Below are positions 1 through 11,561 of a stretch of DNA of 64,000 bases, piece after piece (the first letter of the stretch is position 1; every line of letters begins with the position of its first letter). The stretch comes from Coccinella septempunctata. Lineage: Eukaryota; Arthropoda; Insecta; Coleoptera; Coccinellidae. Below the pieces are notes generated by a model. The model ran no database searches. It saw only the letters and a list, made by a program, of their open reading frames with translations, and was not told the DNA's origin. A program made the position numbers and the translations under genes. The stretch spans positions 53,842,270-53,906,269 of the forward strand of contig NC_058189.1 of the NCBI RefSeq assembly GCF_907165205.1. Reading direction: 5' to 3'.

Positions 1-436
1 TATCCGTGACAATTGACTGGATCTAGATAAATCGAATTCGTGAATCTGATGGAGAATATGTGTATCTGACCTCACCTCATGATAGATCATATATTGTGTA
101 ACAACACGTCATCGTTGTGAGAAATAGAACGATGATCGATGTCATTTACATACATATCTGAGGAATATAGTGCTATTCGTGCTATTCATATTCATGATTA
201 ATGAACCTTCCTCGCATCGTGAGCTATTTCAGGATGTATCTACTTACTATGGCAGGAATTTATCCTCTGCTTTGATTATGATCGTTGTGGCAGAGTTATT
301 CGAACATCCATATAAGCAGATGGTAATACCTAGAACGAAAAACGACAGGAAATACTCTCGGAAATACAAATACTGTAACATCTCGCAATATGAGAAAAAA
401 TTTTCACACTGTATCACAGCCTCAAATTTTCTCTGA
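1..436. other. No recognisable feature
   Basis: AT-rich unique-looking DNA. An open frame of 88 codons on the plus strand has no recognisable motif and I treat it as chance. Confidence 0.4.
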
Positions 437-1062
437 TATAATAATAATAAAGTTTATTCTGTTAATCAACATACAGTTGTTCTCACAGAAATATTAACAA
501 GGTATAAGTTCATTTGCTACATAAATTTCTTATCACAAGTTAGAAATATTGAATATTAACAATAAAATCACACAACTAAATGTTCTCGTATACCAGTTCG
601 AAATGTCCCCAGCGATTTGGACGATCTGATGGCAAGGGGCAATTTGTTATAAAGTTCTACAGCGGCATAGCTAGGTCTTCTTCTACCATAGTTTGTTTTT
701 GTGTTTTTATCCAGCTTGAATCTTTCTCTATTTCTTGTATTATATTGATGGATGATGTTGCTCTCCACTGTAAGGCCGTTTTTCAAGAGATTATTGGTGA
801 TCTTGTAGACAAACATGTACGATTCTCGCAAATAGAGCTTGTGTATAGGCAAAATGGGATATCTACTATACAGCAATGTGGTAGGTGTATCAAATGGCAA
901 CTTGAATAGGAATTTCACTATTTTATTTTGTGATCGTTGCAACCTATTTATGTTGAATTTGGTGGTATTGCCCCATATGACTAATAAGTAAATTAGTACA
1001 CTGTTTATATGAGCATTATAGAACATAGAATATGCGAATTTCTTTCTGTATTCTCTATTATG
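437..1062 (-). mobile_element. CR1-like LINE, 3' fragment
   Basis: This is the 5'-truncated 3' end of a non-LTR retrotransposon on the minus strand. Its 3' end, at the low-coordinate side, is an AATAAA-like signal followed by a TTA microsatellite tail (about 437-460). That tail type is common in CR1-like LINEs, which end in short repeats rather than poly(A). The body encodes the C-terminal part of a reverse transcriptase protein, listed separately. The right boundary near 1062 is where the reading frame stops matching; I see no clear target-site duplication. Confidence 0.75.
568..1026 (-). pseudogene. LINE reverse transcriptase, C-terminal fragment
   Basis: A 152-codon frame carries the region downstream of the reverse transcriptase catalytic core. 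It starts with a typical stretch around residues 1-20 (FYNAHINSVLIYLLVIWG), followed by a conserved LQRSQNKIVKFLF segment and a basic C-terminal part (RNRERFKLDKN, then RRRPSYAAVELYNKLP). This order is characteristic of CR1/L2-type LINE ORF2 proteins. The polymerase domain with the catalytic aspartates is missing because the copy is 5'-truncated, so it cannot retrotranspose. The apparent Met start is internal, because the same frame continues a few codons upstream. It is a dead insertion fragment and not a host gene. Confidence 0.75.
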
Positions 1063-1767
1063 AGTAAAATTAGTAAGTGTACTTTCCCGTCATAAAAGCT
1101 TTCCTAAATTTCCCGTCAGAGGTGTTCATGGCCACGAGGAGAACACTGATGACGATTAAAAAGGCTCGAAACATTGTCAGCAACACTGGAATCTTTGTAT
1201 GATCTTGCCTCTAGATAAATTTTCGGTTAGTTCGCCGCAGCATGCAAATAAGAATCAATTTCAATTATGAAAATTTGAAACATTGAAAATGATTAATAAT
1301 TGACGAGCGTTTTTGAAACATTCCTTTCAAAGAGAAGAGATGCTCCGTTTGGTTATAGTTATACCTACCTATAAGATAATGAGATCGAATAGCACTAGTT
1401 GCATGTCTACCTGCACTTTCTTTGGCATGACATTTTTTTTTTCGGATATTTTTTGAAAGTACACACTTTACATGGAACATGCCATGGAGTAATTACGGAA
1501 ATGAAATTGAGATCGACATAAAACTCCTTTGCGTGACCAGAATTGAGCTCTTATTCATAGCATGCACGGAATCAGGTTGATTGCAATTTTCAGTAGGTAT
1601 CTATTTTTGAATGGTGGGGCTTCTAATTTGCAGTAAATGGAATATTCGAGGATTTAACGAGAAACGAGAAATATTGTAACAGAGACCTACTAATAATAAT
1701 TGTTTTTATTTTGGTTCATTGTGTGATGACAGAATCATTGACCTGAAGTATTTGTGTCGCTAAAATA
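1063..1767. other. No recognisable feature
   Basis: Unique AT-rich DNA. A short stretch near 1130-1200 (opposed blocks around gaacactgatgacg and cgaaacattgtcagc) resembles spacer sequence often seen near retroelement ends, but I cannot assign it. Confidence 0.35.
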
Positions 1768-2722
1768 GGAGGCAATATTGAAAAATTCTTAGCCTACTAT
1801 AGAAGCACACAAAATTTCGATGCCAAAATATTTTATTACTCAACATATCATCCTCTTAATTGGATAAATTTATTACAGCAAACCTGCAACGTCTCTAGAC
1901 CTTTCAAAAAAAATGTTTCTTCTTACTCTGCAGACCAGACCTCCACAGCTTTTATTACCTTCTCGTTGGAAGAAAATTTTCGACCTTTTAAAAATTTTTT
2001 CAATTGAGGACAGAGATGATGGTCGGATGGAGCCAAATCTGGTGAATAAGGGGGGTATTCTAGTAATTCAAATCCTAAATCACGAATTTATTGCATGGCA
2101 ACATGAGGTTTGTGTGCAGCGGCGTTGTCCTTCAAAAACAAAACACTTTTGGATAGCTTTCCGTGTCTTTTCTCTTTAATTTTTTCCCGTAGAGTGGTCA
2201 GTAATGTCGAATAATAATCTCCGGTTATTGTTCTACCCTTATCCAAAAAAATCAATCTTGATTACTCCATGGGAATCCCAAAAGTGTCGCCATTCCATCG
2301 ATTGTTGCTTTGTTCCTTTGTTTCTGTTTAAGAAGTCTACATCGTTTTCAAATCGAGCACAGATCGAACGCGATGCTTCTACCCTTGCACGCTTCTGGTC
2401 AACATTCAAACATTTGGTGATCCATTTTACAGCAATTTTTCTCATGTCCAAATTGACTTGAACTATATGATGAACGCGTTCGTATGAAATATTCAGTGCT
2501 TCAGATATTCGTTTTGGCCCAATTCGACGGTCTGATGAAATCATGCCATGAACTGCATCGATATTTTCGGGGACTGACACAGAAACTGGCCAATTTTTCG
2601 ATTTTCACAATTTCGGTGGAGATCTTCTTTGTTTTAATTCATTGCGTAACTCTGGTTTACATTTTTGTAATTTTTTTATGCATGGAACTGTTCTAGGCTA
2701 ACAAGATATCAATACATCCTCG
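1768..2722 (-). mobile_element. Mariner element copy 1, internally deleted
   Basis: A mariner-family DNA transposon in minus orientation, flanked by TA at 1766-1767 and 2723-2724. The left end starts GGAGGCAATATTGAAAAATTC and the right end closes with ATATCAATACATCCTCG. Both match the CGAGGATRTATTG terminal inverted repeats of the other copies in this window. Length is 955 bp against about 1.27 kb for the fuller copies, so roughly a quarter is missing, mostly inside the transposase. It would depend on transposase made elsewhere. Confidence 0.9.
2239..2580 (-). pseudogene. Mariner transposase fragment (copy 1)
   Basis: A 113-codon remnant of a mariner transposase. It includes the end of the N-terminal DNA-binding half (VPENIDAVHGMISSDRR, then LNISYERVHHIVQVNLDMRK) and the linker ICARFENDVDFLNR. 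It then jumps through small deletions into KQQSMEWRHFWDSHGVIKIDF. The segment carrying the first catalytic Asp is deleted, and a second deletion removes the SGSPRPKKF block. The frame then ends, and the last two catalytic Asp positions fall outside it in frameshifted sequence. It is non-functional. Confidence 0.85.
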
Positions 2723-2852
2723 TATATGTAGGTATTTCTAATTTTGAGCATAATTATTATTATATAAATATGTATTCTTTTGATAAAGAACATAACAGTT
2801 TTTAACATCAAATAATAATTATAGCATGTGTATGAGATACAGTTTTAGCACA

Positions 2853-3325
2853 GGTTAGCGTAACGTGGTACCATACAGTTCTGCATATGATACAAGAGCT
2901 TACGGAAAAACCACAGTAAAAAAAAATCCTTTCTCCCGTGAATACAGTGTATTTTAATAGATAAAACTGGAAGCTGGAATATTCTATCTCGCACTGCAAA
3001 AATTGATCCTTTCCTCGAAGGAAAAGAAATTCATGTCTTCTCCAAGTTACCAGAAAGTTTCATCTGAAATGAAAAACAAAAGCAGAAAGATGTGAGATAA
3101 TAAATTGAGTTCTATATGTCAGATTGACCTAAGATGCACAACCCAATTGAAAAAGTTTCGAAAACTGTATGTATAGCCCAAAAACTATCCTGAAATTTAT
3201 AAATGGGACAATGATTAACTCGATAATTTATGGTTTCTTCTGGTTCCCCGCATTCATAACTAGGGCTCTCAACTGAATTCCATTGGAAAAGCATTCTATT
3301 GCAAATTCTTCGGGAATCCAGCTTT
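2853..3325 (-). mobile_element. LINE relic (repeat pair member A)
   Basis: Matches 7218-7670 in the same orientation over about 450 bp with substitutions and indels. On the minus strand it encodes the Cys/His-rich C-terminal end of a non-LTR reverse transcriptase protein, ESPSYECGEPEETINY followed by NHCPIYKF (frame 3112-3294), and then a presumed 3' UTR toward 2853. In such LINEs this end normally reads like CDCG...QT..HI...CPL. One Cys is Tyr here. It is a dead fragment and no target duplication is visible. Confidence 0.75.
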
Positions 3326-4635
3326 ACTCCTCTAGATATTTGGTATTGAGGTCATATTCCAAAAAAGAATTACCGAAAACCGAAAAACTATGCTCAATGT
3401 TTGTATATTTTCGATGATTATTCAAATGGAAACACTAAACCTCGGTTATATTTGGGTTCGGACCCAAACTTCACTCGAAAAAGTGACCGGTATATAAATC
3501 ATTCTGAATGCATCTAAAATCAGAATGATTAGCAGTATTTTTTGTACAGACTAGACTGAATGAGAGCAGCGAGCATTCTAGTATTCGTCTCAGTAAATAC
3601 TTTTTACTATTTATTATGTCACAGTGCAAGGTAGTTCATACATATAATTAATGAAATATTTCCTATGCCAAACCATGTCTAGGGTTCAAAACATTGAAAC
3701 ACAGAATAGGAAATTCAACATGCAAATGCAGTTCAATTAAAAAATTTCTGTGAAACAATATCAGCCAGGACAAATTACTCTTGGGAAACAGTAATTACAT
3801 CTAACGCTCATATTTTTCAATTTGGAAACAGTTACGTGATTCATAATTCCAGCATAATTACTAAACCTGCCTATTAGTGACATAACATGGTCACAGGCAA
3901 AAGCTAACTGTAGGTTTGAACCGCCTGAGATAACAAATTCGAATACTCTTTTCGTGATAGTTTCCGAACTAGGGACACCTTATATTCAGAAACAATTGGA
4001 CCTTCAACTGAACAATAGTCTCTAGAAGGAGAAAAAAAACTTTCCAATGTTAACATTGTTCGTAGATGTATGTGTAAATTGCCACCGAATTGTTTCGAAT
4101 GGTTATTTTGTCAAGAAATCATTGCAACACAGTAGCTGGTGGTGCAAAGAACACTTTCATCCTTCTGAATGTGATTTATAAATGGGAGTTTTATCATGTA
4201 AAAAGCTAAGTGTAAGAACATGGCAATGTGCAACATAGCTAATAATAATGTGCTTTTAAAAAAATTTGTCTTAGTTGCTGAAAATTTTCTTTCTTTTGCT
4301 TCTCACATCTTCCTCTGACAGAGTCGAATGAAAGGGTCAACGTTAATTTGATGAATTTTTATTCTTCAGTTGGTCTAACTCAAGAATAGTTATTTGAAAA
4401 TAAAATTCTTCAAATGACTTTGCCCTCGTTTAAAAAAAATTACATGGTAAAGGAAATTTATGTCCGGTAAAGTGACTGATGAACCAATGCTGAAAACTTT
4501 TTCTCAGAGTAGTTAAGGTGGCTGCAGTGATGTGTGTTGTATCTCCATCTCGTTGATAATAACTATTGGACCCATTCAATTCAGCTGTAAAACGCATGAT
4601 AACTTTCTGCTGTTAACGTCTCATCAAAGAAGAAT
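3326..4635. other. No gene; TATA-like site and small hairpin
   Basis: Mostly unique AT-rich DNA. At 3491-3499 there is a TATATAAAT box, and just downstream an exact 11-bp inverted repeat (AATCATTCTGA at 3497-3507, TCAGAATGATT at 3520-3530). A TCAGTA initiator-like motif follows near 3590, too far from the box for a normal promoter spacing. It might be an old LTR or a chance promoter-like cluster. I see no coding sequence. Confidence 0.3.
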
Positions 4636-4712
4636 TCGCGAAACAGTACTTTGGAAACATTGATAAGTTACAGTTGTACTTGATCCTAAAGTCGCTGAAA
4701 CATTTATCAATA
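4636..4712 (+). repeat. Short dispersed repeat, copy 1
   Basis: About 77 bp beginning cgcgaaacagtactttggaa and ending gtcg.tgaaacatttat. It is shared with 34534-34609 in the same orientation with several mismatches. Element type unknown. Confidence 0.6.
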
Positions 4713-5499
4713 GATTATTTACACTTGCCAACAACGCACAATTTAACTGTAATTTACTGTATCACGTTTAGAAACAGAATATCGACCTTCAAAAGATGTA
4801 CCTGAAATTCATTGAATATATTTTCGGAATACCAATCATCCTCTTTATTGAATTCATCGAGTACACAGCTGTATATCCACTCAATTTTATTGTATGTTCA
4901 TTAGATGTTTCTCAAGATTGTAATTTGGTTGTGTTTCTTCTTTTTCCATCTCCACATACTTTTTTCAATTTTCAACATTCTTTTTCCTTCGATACAGTCA
5001 TAAGCCTTTTGTTTTGATTTGTATATGTGAAACAGTGAGTTCGAAATGTTTGGGTTTTTAGGTCTTTACTGATTGTTTCTTTCAAGTACCTAGCAGCCAC
5101 GAGGAAGGTATTAAATAAACCGGAAAGTTAGTTAATTGAAACCTCTACCTATTAAATATAAAATGAATATTAAAAAACATTCGTTCTTTCCTTCATCACG
5201 AAATTGCCATGAATATTGTCTCTTGTCACTAGAGCTCCTTCGATTAGATGGAAATTCTTGAGCTTCAGTGTTGAGTCTATTATTCGAAATATGGACATTT
5301 TTAGAGCTTTTTTTTTAGCTCTTTTGCTCTGAATAAAGGGAACTAAGCTAAGGTATTGATTTTGCTTCTGTTTGAATGGCTATTCAGCCTCTCAGAACTG
5401 TAAATATTCTTTGATTTTTGTTGAAATACCAAGTTCAGTCCTTCCTCAAAAAAACATATATGGTATTGGCAAATCTGATGACTCTCTTGGAAGCCTTAG
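4713..5499. other. No recognisable feature
   Basis: Unique AT-rich DNA with short chance frames only. A 73-codon frame at 4796-5017 is hydrophobic and low in complexity and has no family resemblance. Confidence 0.35.
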
Positions 5500-5720
5500 C
5501 TGTCACGCATCGTTAGGATGACAACTGGCTTCCCCAGTTCTGACACATCTGGACACTTACCTAAGCGTTCGGCTGTTGCGTTGTCAGATTCCAGGTCCTG
5601 CAAATTTAATCTGCTGGCAGGACAATACAGATGGAATTCATACCCACGTTTTTCCGAAGCTCAGCTCTTGGCAGCTGCAGCTTTTCGTTGCAGTATCTAC
5701 GTGTAGAAGAAACAGAGTCT
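5500..5720 (-). other. Less AT-rich block, possible coding relic
   Basis: Clearly less AT-rich than its surroundings. On the minus strand one frame reads CNEKLQLPRAELRKNVGM and a second, after a shift, RLNLQDLESDNATAERLG. Together these faintly resemble the LSR..LR..VG..TGHCRLN..L..LG block of some LINE proteins. A GTAAGT donor-like motif follows on the same strand. It could be a LINE relic, an exon of an unknown gene, or part of the regulatory-looking block that begins just to the right. I cannot decide. Confidence 0.25.
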
Positions 5721-5744
5721 TAATTGACTTCTGCCAATCTTAAT

Positions 5745-6180
5745 TAAAAAAGATATTACCAACGTAATCTGTAAATTTTTATGGCCAACAATGGACAATT
5801 ACTCGATAGTCTAATCACTACCGATTCGATTCCCAAAGAAACGGGTAATCGTTTTGACTTAATCTTCCTCAACCGATTCGGATATTTCGTACTTTGTCAA
5901 GCATTACAGGCATTTGACTAACTGTGACTCGAAAAACCGAAACGTCTACTATCATTAATATAGCCGTTTTATCCTCGGCGATATGCAGAAATAGCCACGG
6001 GAATCATTTAAACGTTTCACCTGCAATTCCGTTGATTTGAGACGACAGTTATCGTCATTAGCTTTTTCTACCTTTGTTTAAGCTAGTATTCAACCTACTA
6101 ACGTTGAAATTGAAGTGAAATAGTTAACGAGAAGATGATATTTGAACTGGGAGAATGGTCATTATGGTACTTCGAGAATG
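5745..6180. promoter_or_regulatory. Candidate cis-regulatory block
   Basis: Repeat-free and richer in GC than the flanks, with clustered developmental-type sites. These include TTTTTATGGCC (5776-5786, Caudal/Abd-B-like), ACAATGG (5788-5794, Sox-like), several TAAT cores and a TTAATTAA-like run near 5740. No open frame of note. The regulatory reading is inference from base composition and motif density only. Confidence 0.25.
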
Positions 6181-6384
6181 GTTTCAGAAACGAATGTGGG
6201 CTATTGTGACGAGAGTGACATCTTATTTTTGATTACTTTCTTTTGATGTCCATTAACATTCCGAGGTACAGTACATTATGATGGATTGGTTAGGCAGAAA
6301 TTACTCGTGATATTTCATGGACTGTTCATATCTCCTATAGTAAGTATCCTACTGACTGTCGTATATTTACTATTTTGAATCGAA

Positions 6385-6475
6385 CTAAAACATGAATTAC
6401 AAGATTTTCACTTACATGAGTTATTCAACCTCTACACGTGCTTCGCTGTCACAGTAGCATCTTCAGTTATTAAAT
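6385..6475 (+). repeat. Dispersed repeat (TTCGCT/GCATCTTCAG type), copy 1
   Basis: Shares gattttcac, then acacgtg.ttcgct..caca.tagcatcttcag, with 31540-31610. The motif resembles spacer sequence near ends of some arthropod retroelements. Related pieces lie at 10387-10464 and 34065-34125. Confidence 0.5.
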
Positions 6476-7217
6476 AAGTAATGTGATTGAAGATTATGGA
6501 CATTCAGTTGTTAGATCAATTATGGATTTTCATCAAGTATTTGCCTCATAAATTGAATATTTTGAATTGTATTTTTGAGCTATGATAATTGATCTCGAAA
6601 TTTCTAAGAGATTGATTGAAATTAATTATCTAATACCATCGTTGGATTAGGTATGCACAATTCAGTATCATTGTGAACCATTAAACTCAAAGCTGTCTCA
6701 TCTGAATGTATGTATACTAGATAAGATAGCTAATAGATTGTTGGCACACGAGTTTGAGTCTATGTAGGGTCATAAGTGGTCAATGTCCCCAGTGTTTTTT
6801 TCAATATACCACAAGACACAAAAGGTGTGTCTAATGAACGATATTGAGATTGGGACGCTGATATCAGGTGAAGAATAAACGAGCATTATATGCTGAATTT
6901 AGTTCGGAATACTACGCTGACTTGTAGTTTTATGTTATCGATATCTTTCACACAAATGTTTGGCAACCAATGAAAAGAGAATCATTCATTTTTTAGTTGC
7001 GTCAAACTAAAAATACGATAGCAACAATAACACTTTGTCAACAAACAATGTCATAAGCACTTCACCCCTCTTCTTTTCCGCCAAATTTTTCAAATGAACC
7101 AAGACACTTGCTGAGATAGTATTTATACTTAATCATTGTCTCTTCAGTGGATATGTTTTCAGCGGCTGGCATCGCGTTCTATGCAGAACCGTCCATAAAA
7201 TTTTATGGAATAAAATT
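6476..7217. other. No recognisable feature
   Basis: Unique AT-rich DNA without coding or repeat signatures that I can see. Confidence 0.4.
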
Positions 7218-7870
7218 TTTAGGAGAGGTTAGCGTAACAGGGTACCATTCAATTTTGAGCTTAGGGAAAAACCCCAGTAAAAAACCCTTTCTACCTGTGA
7301 GTGTAGTGGACTGTAAGAAATGGAACTGTTTACAAAATAAGATGAAATATTTCATATTGAAGGGCATCTCGCACTGCAAAAATTGATCTTCTCCTCGAAA
7401 GAAAATTCATTAGAAAATTTATCTGGAAAAAAAAATAAAAGCAGAAAAATGTGACATAATAAAATTAAGTTCTATATGTCCGATTGACCTAAAATTCACA
7501 ACCTAATTAAAAAAATATTCGGAAACTGCATGTATAGCCCTAAAACCATCCTGAAATCTGAAATTTATAAATGGGACAATGATTAACCAAATGATTGATG
7601 GTTTCTTCTGGCTTCCCGCATTCACAACTAGGGCTCTCAACTGAATTCTATCGGAAAATAACACTATTGCATCGTCCGTGGCCTGTTCTTATAAGATTCA
7701 GAATACACCATATTTTCCTGCGAAGATCAAAACCAGGAACTCCATTCGAGGGATCACTTACCAATTCTTGGTTGAAAATGGTACACGTATTCCATGTAGA
7801 CTGCCAAATATCCTTGTCCCTTATATTCGAATTAAGGAAAGAGTTCATAGACCTTATCGTTGTAGTTGAC
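7218..7870 (-). mobile_element. LINE relic (repeat pair member B)
   Basis: Second copy of the LINE fragment at 2853-3325 and longer on its 5' side. In the minus frame it reads PGFDLRRKIWCILNLIRTGH, then GRCNSVIFR, a stop, then ESPSCECGKPEETINHLV and NHCPIY. The RTGHGRC...SP.CECG...QT..H.V..CP pattern is the hallmark of the C-terminal end of many non-LTR retrotransposon ORF2 proteins. One in-frame TAG and the truncation make it dead. The 3' UTR runs to about 7218. Confidence 0.8.
7648..7848 (-). pseudogene. LINE ORF2 C-terminal fragment
   Basis: A 66-codon frame ending in GFDLRRKIWCILNLIRTGHG and RCNSVIFR. It is interrupted by TAG immediately before the Cys-rich tail that continues in the same frame toward 7560. 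The conserved RTGHGRC motif and the adjoining CECG...NHCP motif fix the identity. No polymerase catalytic residues are present. The part upstream of about residue 35 has no match that I recognise and may not belong to the element. Confidence 0.7.
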
Positions 7871-10386
7871 TTTCGATTGAAATTTCAATTCTTCTGATAA
7901 TAGTGTGCTTGTTCGAGAGTGAAGATTCATGGATCGGTTTGCTTCATGCTATCTCTGTCCTGATGGATTCCAGGAAGCTCTGCATCTCTGTAATAACTCT
8001 TATCGAATATCCTATGGAATTTGTGGATATTTGTAATGCACAATTATATTCAAGCAAGTAAACATGGTTACGGATGGTAGACAGCGTTAAGTCAAGCTGT
8101 TAGCTTGATGAAGTCGTGATGAAGTACTCGTCTAAAGTATCAATTATGTAGGTATATATATGAACGTTATATAAGCAATATATGGGTTTACTCAGAACAA
8201 AAAGAAAATGATTATACTGAATTTCCAACATTCATAGATACATATGAATTAAAATAAAACAGTTTTCTTCTTACAGATTGACTGAACCAAGGTACTGCAT
8301 AGTCTCAAGGTGAGTCGACGTCATATCTCATCTGTCGAGCAATTTTGATTACACTAGGAATCGAACAACAAGAATTTTTTTGAGAATTTATTTTTACAAT
8401 TTAGTTTTTTTTTTTAATTCGTTTTGGTTCATTGTAACCAAAAACTTTGATGACAACTTTCCTGTATATCGATTCGTACTTCGTTTTTTTTATAACGTGT
8501 TCATGTCTAGAAAATATGTATTTATATATAGTTGAATATTTTTTTTTAAATTTGGTTCTCAACAATGGGTGTTCTCCTGAAGATAGTTCCTTCGATTTTG
8601 AGCATTAAAGATGGAAATGTCATTTGAATAATCGTAAAAGACGGTTTCACATCCTGAAGAGCTGATGAGATAATCAACCTTCTGATGGTAGGTGTAGCAA
8701 GAATAAAATTAAAAGAATACAAGAATCTCTGTCAGTTTCAACCGGCATATCGAATTATTATAATAAGTATTTCCTACTGAATTCTATTAGTAACTGTACT
8801 GCTCCAAACGTTAGTAGTCTTCCTTTATGTAGATGACGTTAAAAATCGTTAATCGTTTTCTTCTTTATTCATATTTTCCCAGAGAAAGTGAAACTCATTT
8901 CTATGTGATAAACATCTGGAGAGGAGTATGATAATTGTTGTGATAAATCTGTTTGTTTTTATGTGAAAATTTAGGAGAAACTTCTTTTAACAATGGGTTT
9001 TGCAGTACTTTCGGAAATTGTATTGAAGTAATGGATTATCGAAGGACTGCTCTTTGGTGAGAGAAATTCGCTCATCAAGTAGAAGAATGATGTGTGAAAG
9101 TTGTGTTTGTGAGAATTTTAAACGATACCTACTTGAGCATTTAATTCTTCAGTTATGAAAAATATTTACTTTTAGGAGCCCTGGAAGACAAGCTGATTGA
9201 ATTCATGATAAATGATTTGAATTCGAAGAAATACATACGAAAAAATTAATTTTATCGGAATCAATTGATCTTCAGCATATAAATAATGAATTATGCTTCT
9301 AAAAATCGAAATATGTACTATTCTTCGAAGGGGAAATCAGTATTGAATGATCAAAGAACATAAAAACTAATAGAATATATCTTCCACAGAAATTCGATTT
9401 GGAAATAATTGCAATTCAATTTTTTTTGGTCATCTTAACCTGCCTGAACATGTTCTGTATATTTTGAAATGCAGTGTTATGAGTAGCATCTGCTGAACTC
9501 CAATATTTTTATCATAATTCTCCAAAATTAAGACAGAATATTAACCGAAAGAGCGAATTAAGTGCTACTTATCAGTAGCACTAAAGTAACGGAAGGCAGC
9601 GTTTTATCAAAGAGTTGATACTCTTTGGTTTTATTTTTGGCACTTATAAAAAACCTTGTTCAATACAAATGACCTTGATATACTCCTTTAAGTCATGTGT
9701 ACTAACTTAAGAGCTTGGATGGTGTTTTTTCATCTTATTTCGTCTCATATATAAAATTCAACTCAACTCTAGAAATCAATAACAAGAAATAGGCAACTAA
9801 TCCAGAAGTTAAAGTTCATTGTTTAAACAAACCTGTAGTTTTTATTGACTCAATATTACTGGATTAATTTCACCGTGATACCGTAAAGTTTTTTCAAGTT
9901 CATTGCTCAGCAGTGTATTTATATTATCTATCACAACTGACAAAGTAGTTCAGGAGGACTCAAGGAAACCTATCAAGCGATATATCATTATACGTAACAA
10001 AAACCCGTATATGTCACAACTTTCAGCGTAGCGAATTATTCTGTGTAGACGTAGACGTAATAATTAACAAAGTATTTCAGTTGCATTGGCCTGGCAGAGT
10101 CAGAAAAAAACGACCCACATCTGTTAATGATCGATTGAACAGTGCCAGAACAGTGGTAATCGTATTTATTGTAATTATATGACTCTGTATCCACAAAACC
10201 GTTATCCTCTGTGTCGAACAGTCAGGAATGATTTAGAGTAATTTCTTCTCCGAATACTCCCATTACAATGTGTGTGAATAGGTGGATCAATGTGTCAATA
10301 GTTCCTTTCTTGAATGGTCAAAAAAGGAAAACGAGAATTTTATTAATAGAGTGTGCGATTTTGTAGAGGAAAGTGCGTTAGGAAAA
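7871..10386. other. Long stretch without recognisable feature
   Basis: About 2.5 kb of AT-rich DNA. I see no coding frames of note and no terminal repeats. A 9-bp hairpin (AGTGCTACT, loop TATC, AGTAGCACT) sits at 9561-9582. This may be ordinary intron or intergenic DNA. Confidence 0.4.
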
Positions 10387-10464
10387 GTTCGTTGTCAAGT
10401 TGGCTAAGGAATTTTGAAGTTTGATATTCTATGAATAAACGTAATTCTTAGCTTCTGCTGTGGC
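10387..10464 (+). repeat. Dispersed repeat interrupted by mariner copy 2
   Basis: Matches 31386-31475 (tcgt.gtcaagt.ggct, then acgtaattcttagctt.tgctgt). The match ends exactly at the TA target of mariner copy 2, so the mariner landed inside or at the edge of this older repeat. Confidence 0.6.
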
Positions 10465-10684
10465 ATACGAGGATATATCGAAAAATTCGTAGCCTACTAT
10501 AGAACCAAACAAAATTTCAATGTCAAAATATTTTTTTACTCAACATATTCCCCTCTTAATTGGATACATTTATTACAGCGAACCTGCAACGTCTCTAGAC
10601 CTTTTTTCTTGCTCTGCAAACCCTACCTTCTAAGCTCTTATAACCTCCTCATAGGAAGAAAATTTACGACCTTTTAAACTTTTT

Positions 10685-11095
10685 TCAGTTTAGGAAAGAG
10701 ATGATAGTCGGATAGAGCCAAATCATCACGAATTTTTTCATGGCAACATGAGATTTGTGTGCAGGGGCGTTGTCCTGCAAAAAAAAAACACTTTTGGATA
10801 GCTTTCCGCGTCTTTTCTCTATAATTTTTTCTCGTAGAGTGGTCAATAATGTCGAATAGCAATCTCCGGTTATTGTTCTACCCTTATTCAAAAAATCAAT
10901 CATGATTACTCCATGGCAATCCCAAAAAACTGGAGCAAGAACTTTTACAGCAGATTTTTGTACACGAAACTTCTTAGGTCTTGGAGAACAAGAGTGTCTC
11001 CATTCCATGGATTGTTGGTTTGTTTCTGGATCGTAGAAATGTACCCAAGTCTCATACATAGTAAAAATTCGGTTTAAGAAGTCTATATCGAGCAC
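10685..11095 (-). pseudogene. Mariner transposase, catalytic half (copy 2)
   Basis: A 136-codon frame with the catalytic domain of a mariner (D,D34D) transposase. The first catalytic motif reads TMYETWVHFYDP, where other copies have DETW, so the first Asp is Tyr. It is followed by QSMEWRHSCSPRPKKFRVQK, FWDCHGVIMIDF, the second motif FLQDNAPAHKSHVA (Asp kept), and then a frameshift before the SPDLAPSDYHLF region. It is inactive on two counts. The same Asp-to-Tyr change appears in copy 6. Confidence 0.88.
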
Positions 11096-11561
11096 AGATC
11101 GAACGCGATGCTTCTACCCTTGCACGCTTTCGGTAAACATTCAAACATTTGGGGATCCATTTTGCAGCAATTTTTCTCATGTCCAAATTGACGTCAACCA
11201 TATGATGAACGCGTTCGTATGAAATATTCAGTGCTCCAGATATCCATTTTAGCCCAATTCGACGGTCTGATAAAATCATGTCATGAACTGCATCGATATT
11301 TTCGGGGACTGACACAGAAACTGGCCTTCCCGATCGGTCATCATCTTCAATGGAAAATTTACTTTTTCTGAAACTTGCAGTCCAATTTTTCACGGTCGCA
11401 TACGAAGGACATTGACCACCAAGGGTATTAAGCATATCTTCGTGAATTTGCTTACCTCTTAACCCTTTTAAATACAGTAAAAAAATACAATTTCGGTGGA
11501 CATCTTCTTTCTTGTAATTTATTGCGTAAATCTGGTTTACTTTTTTGACCTGAAACTTCAC
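11052..11561 (-). pseudogene. Mariner transposase, N-terminal half (copy 2)
   Basis: A 169-codon frame covering the DNA-binding half of a mariner transposase: YLKGLRGKQIHEDMLNTLGG and QCPSYATVKNWTASF (first helix-turn-helix), the SGRPVSVSVPENIDAVH linker, and ISYERVHHMVDVNLDMRK, KWIPKCLN and RARVEASRSICAR (second helix-turn-helix and linker). The usual start MSTEIVKIEK is replaced by a shifted upstream frame, so the true N-terminus is broken. The frame runs out at about 11052 after an indel in the FENDVDFLNR region, and the catalytic half continues in another frame. Confidence 0.88.

Noticed and set aside
1913..2179. 88-codon plus frame beginning MFLLTLQTRPPQLLLP, and the similar frame at 25687-25926
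   Set aside because: Antisense shadow of the mariner transposase C-terminus. It recurs wherever the mariner is in minus orientation.
3491..3600. TATA box plus initiator as a gene promoter
   Set aside because: The initiator-like TCAGTA is about 95 bp from the TATA box instead of about 30, and no reading frame follows.
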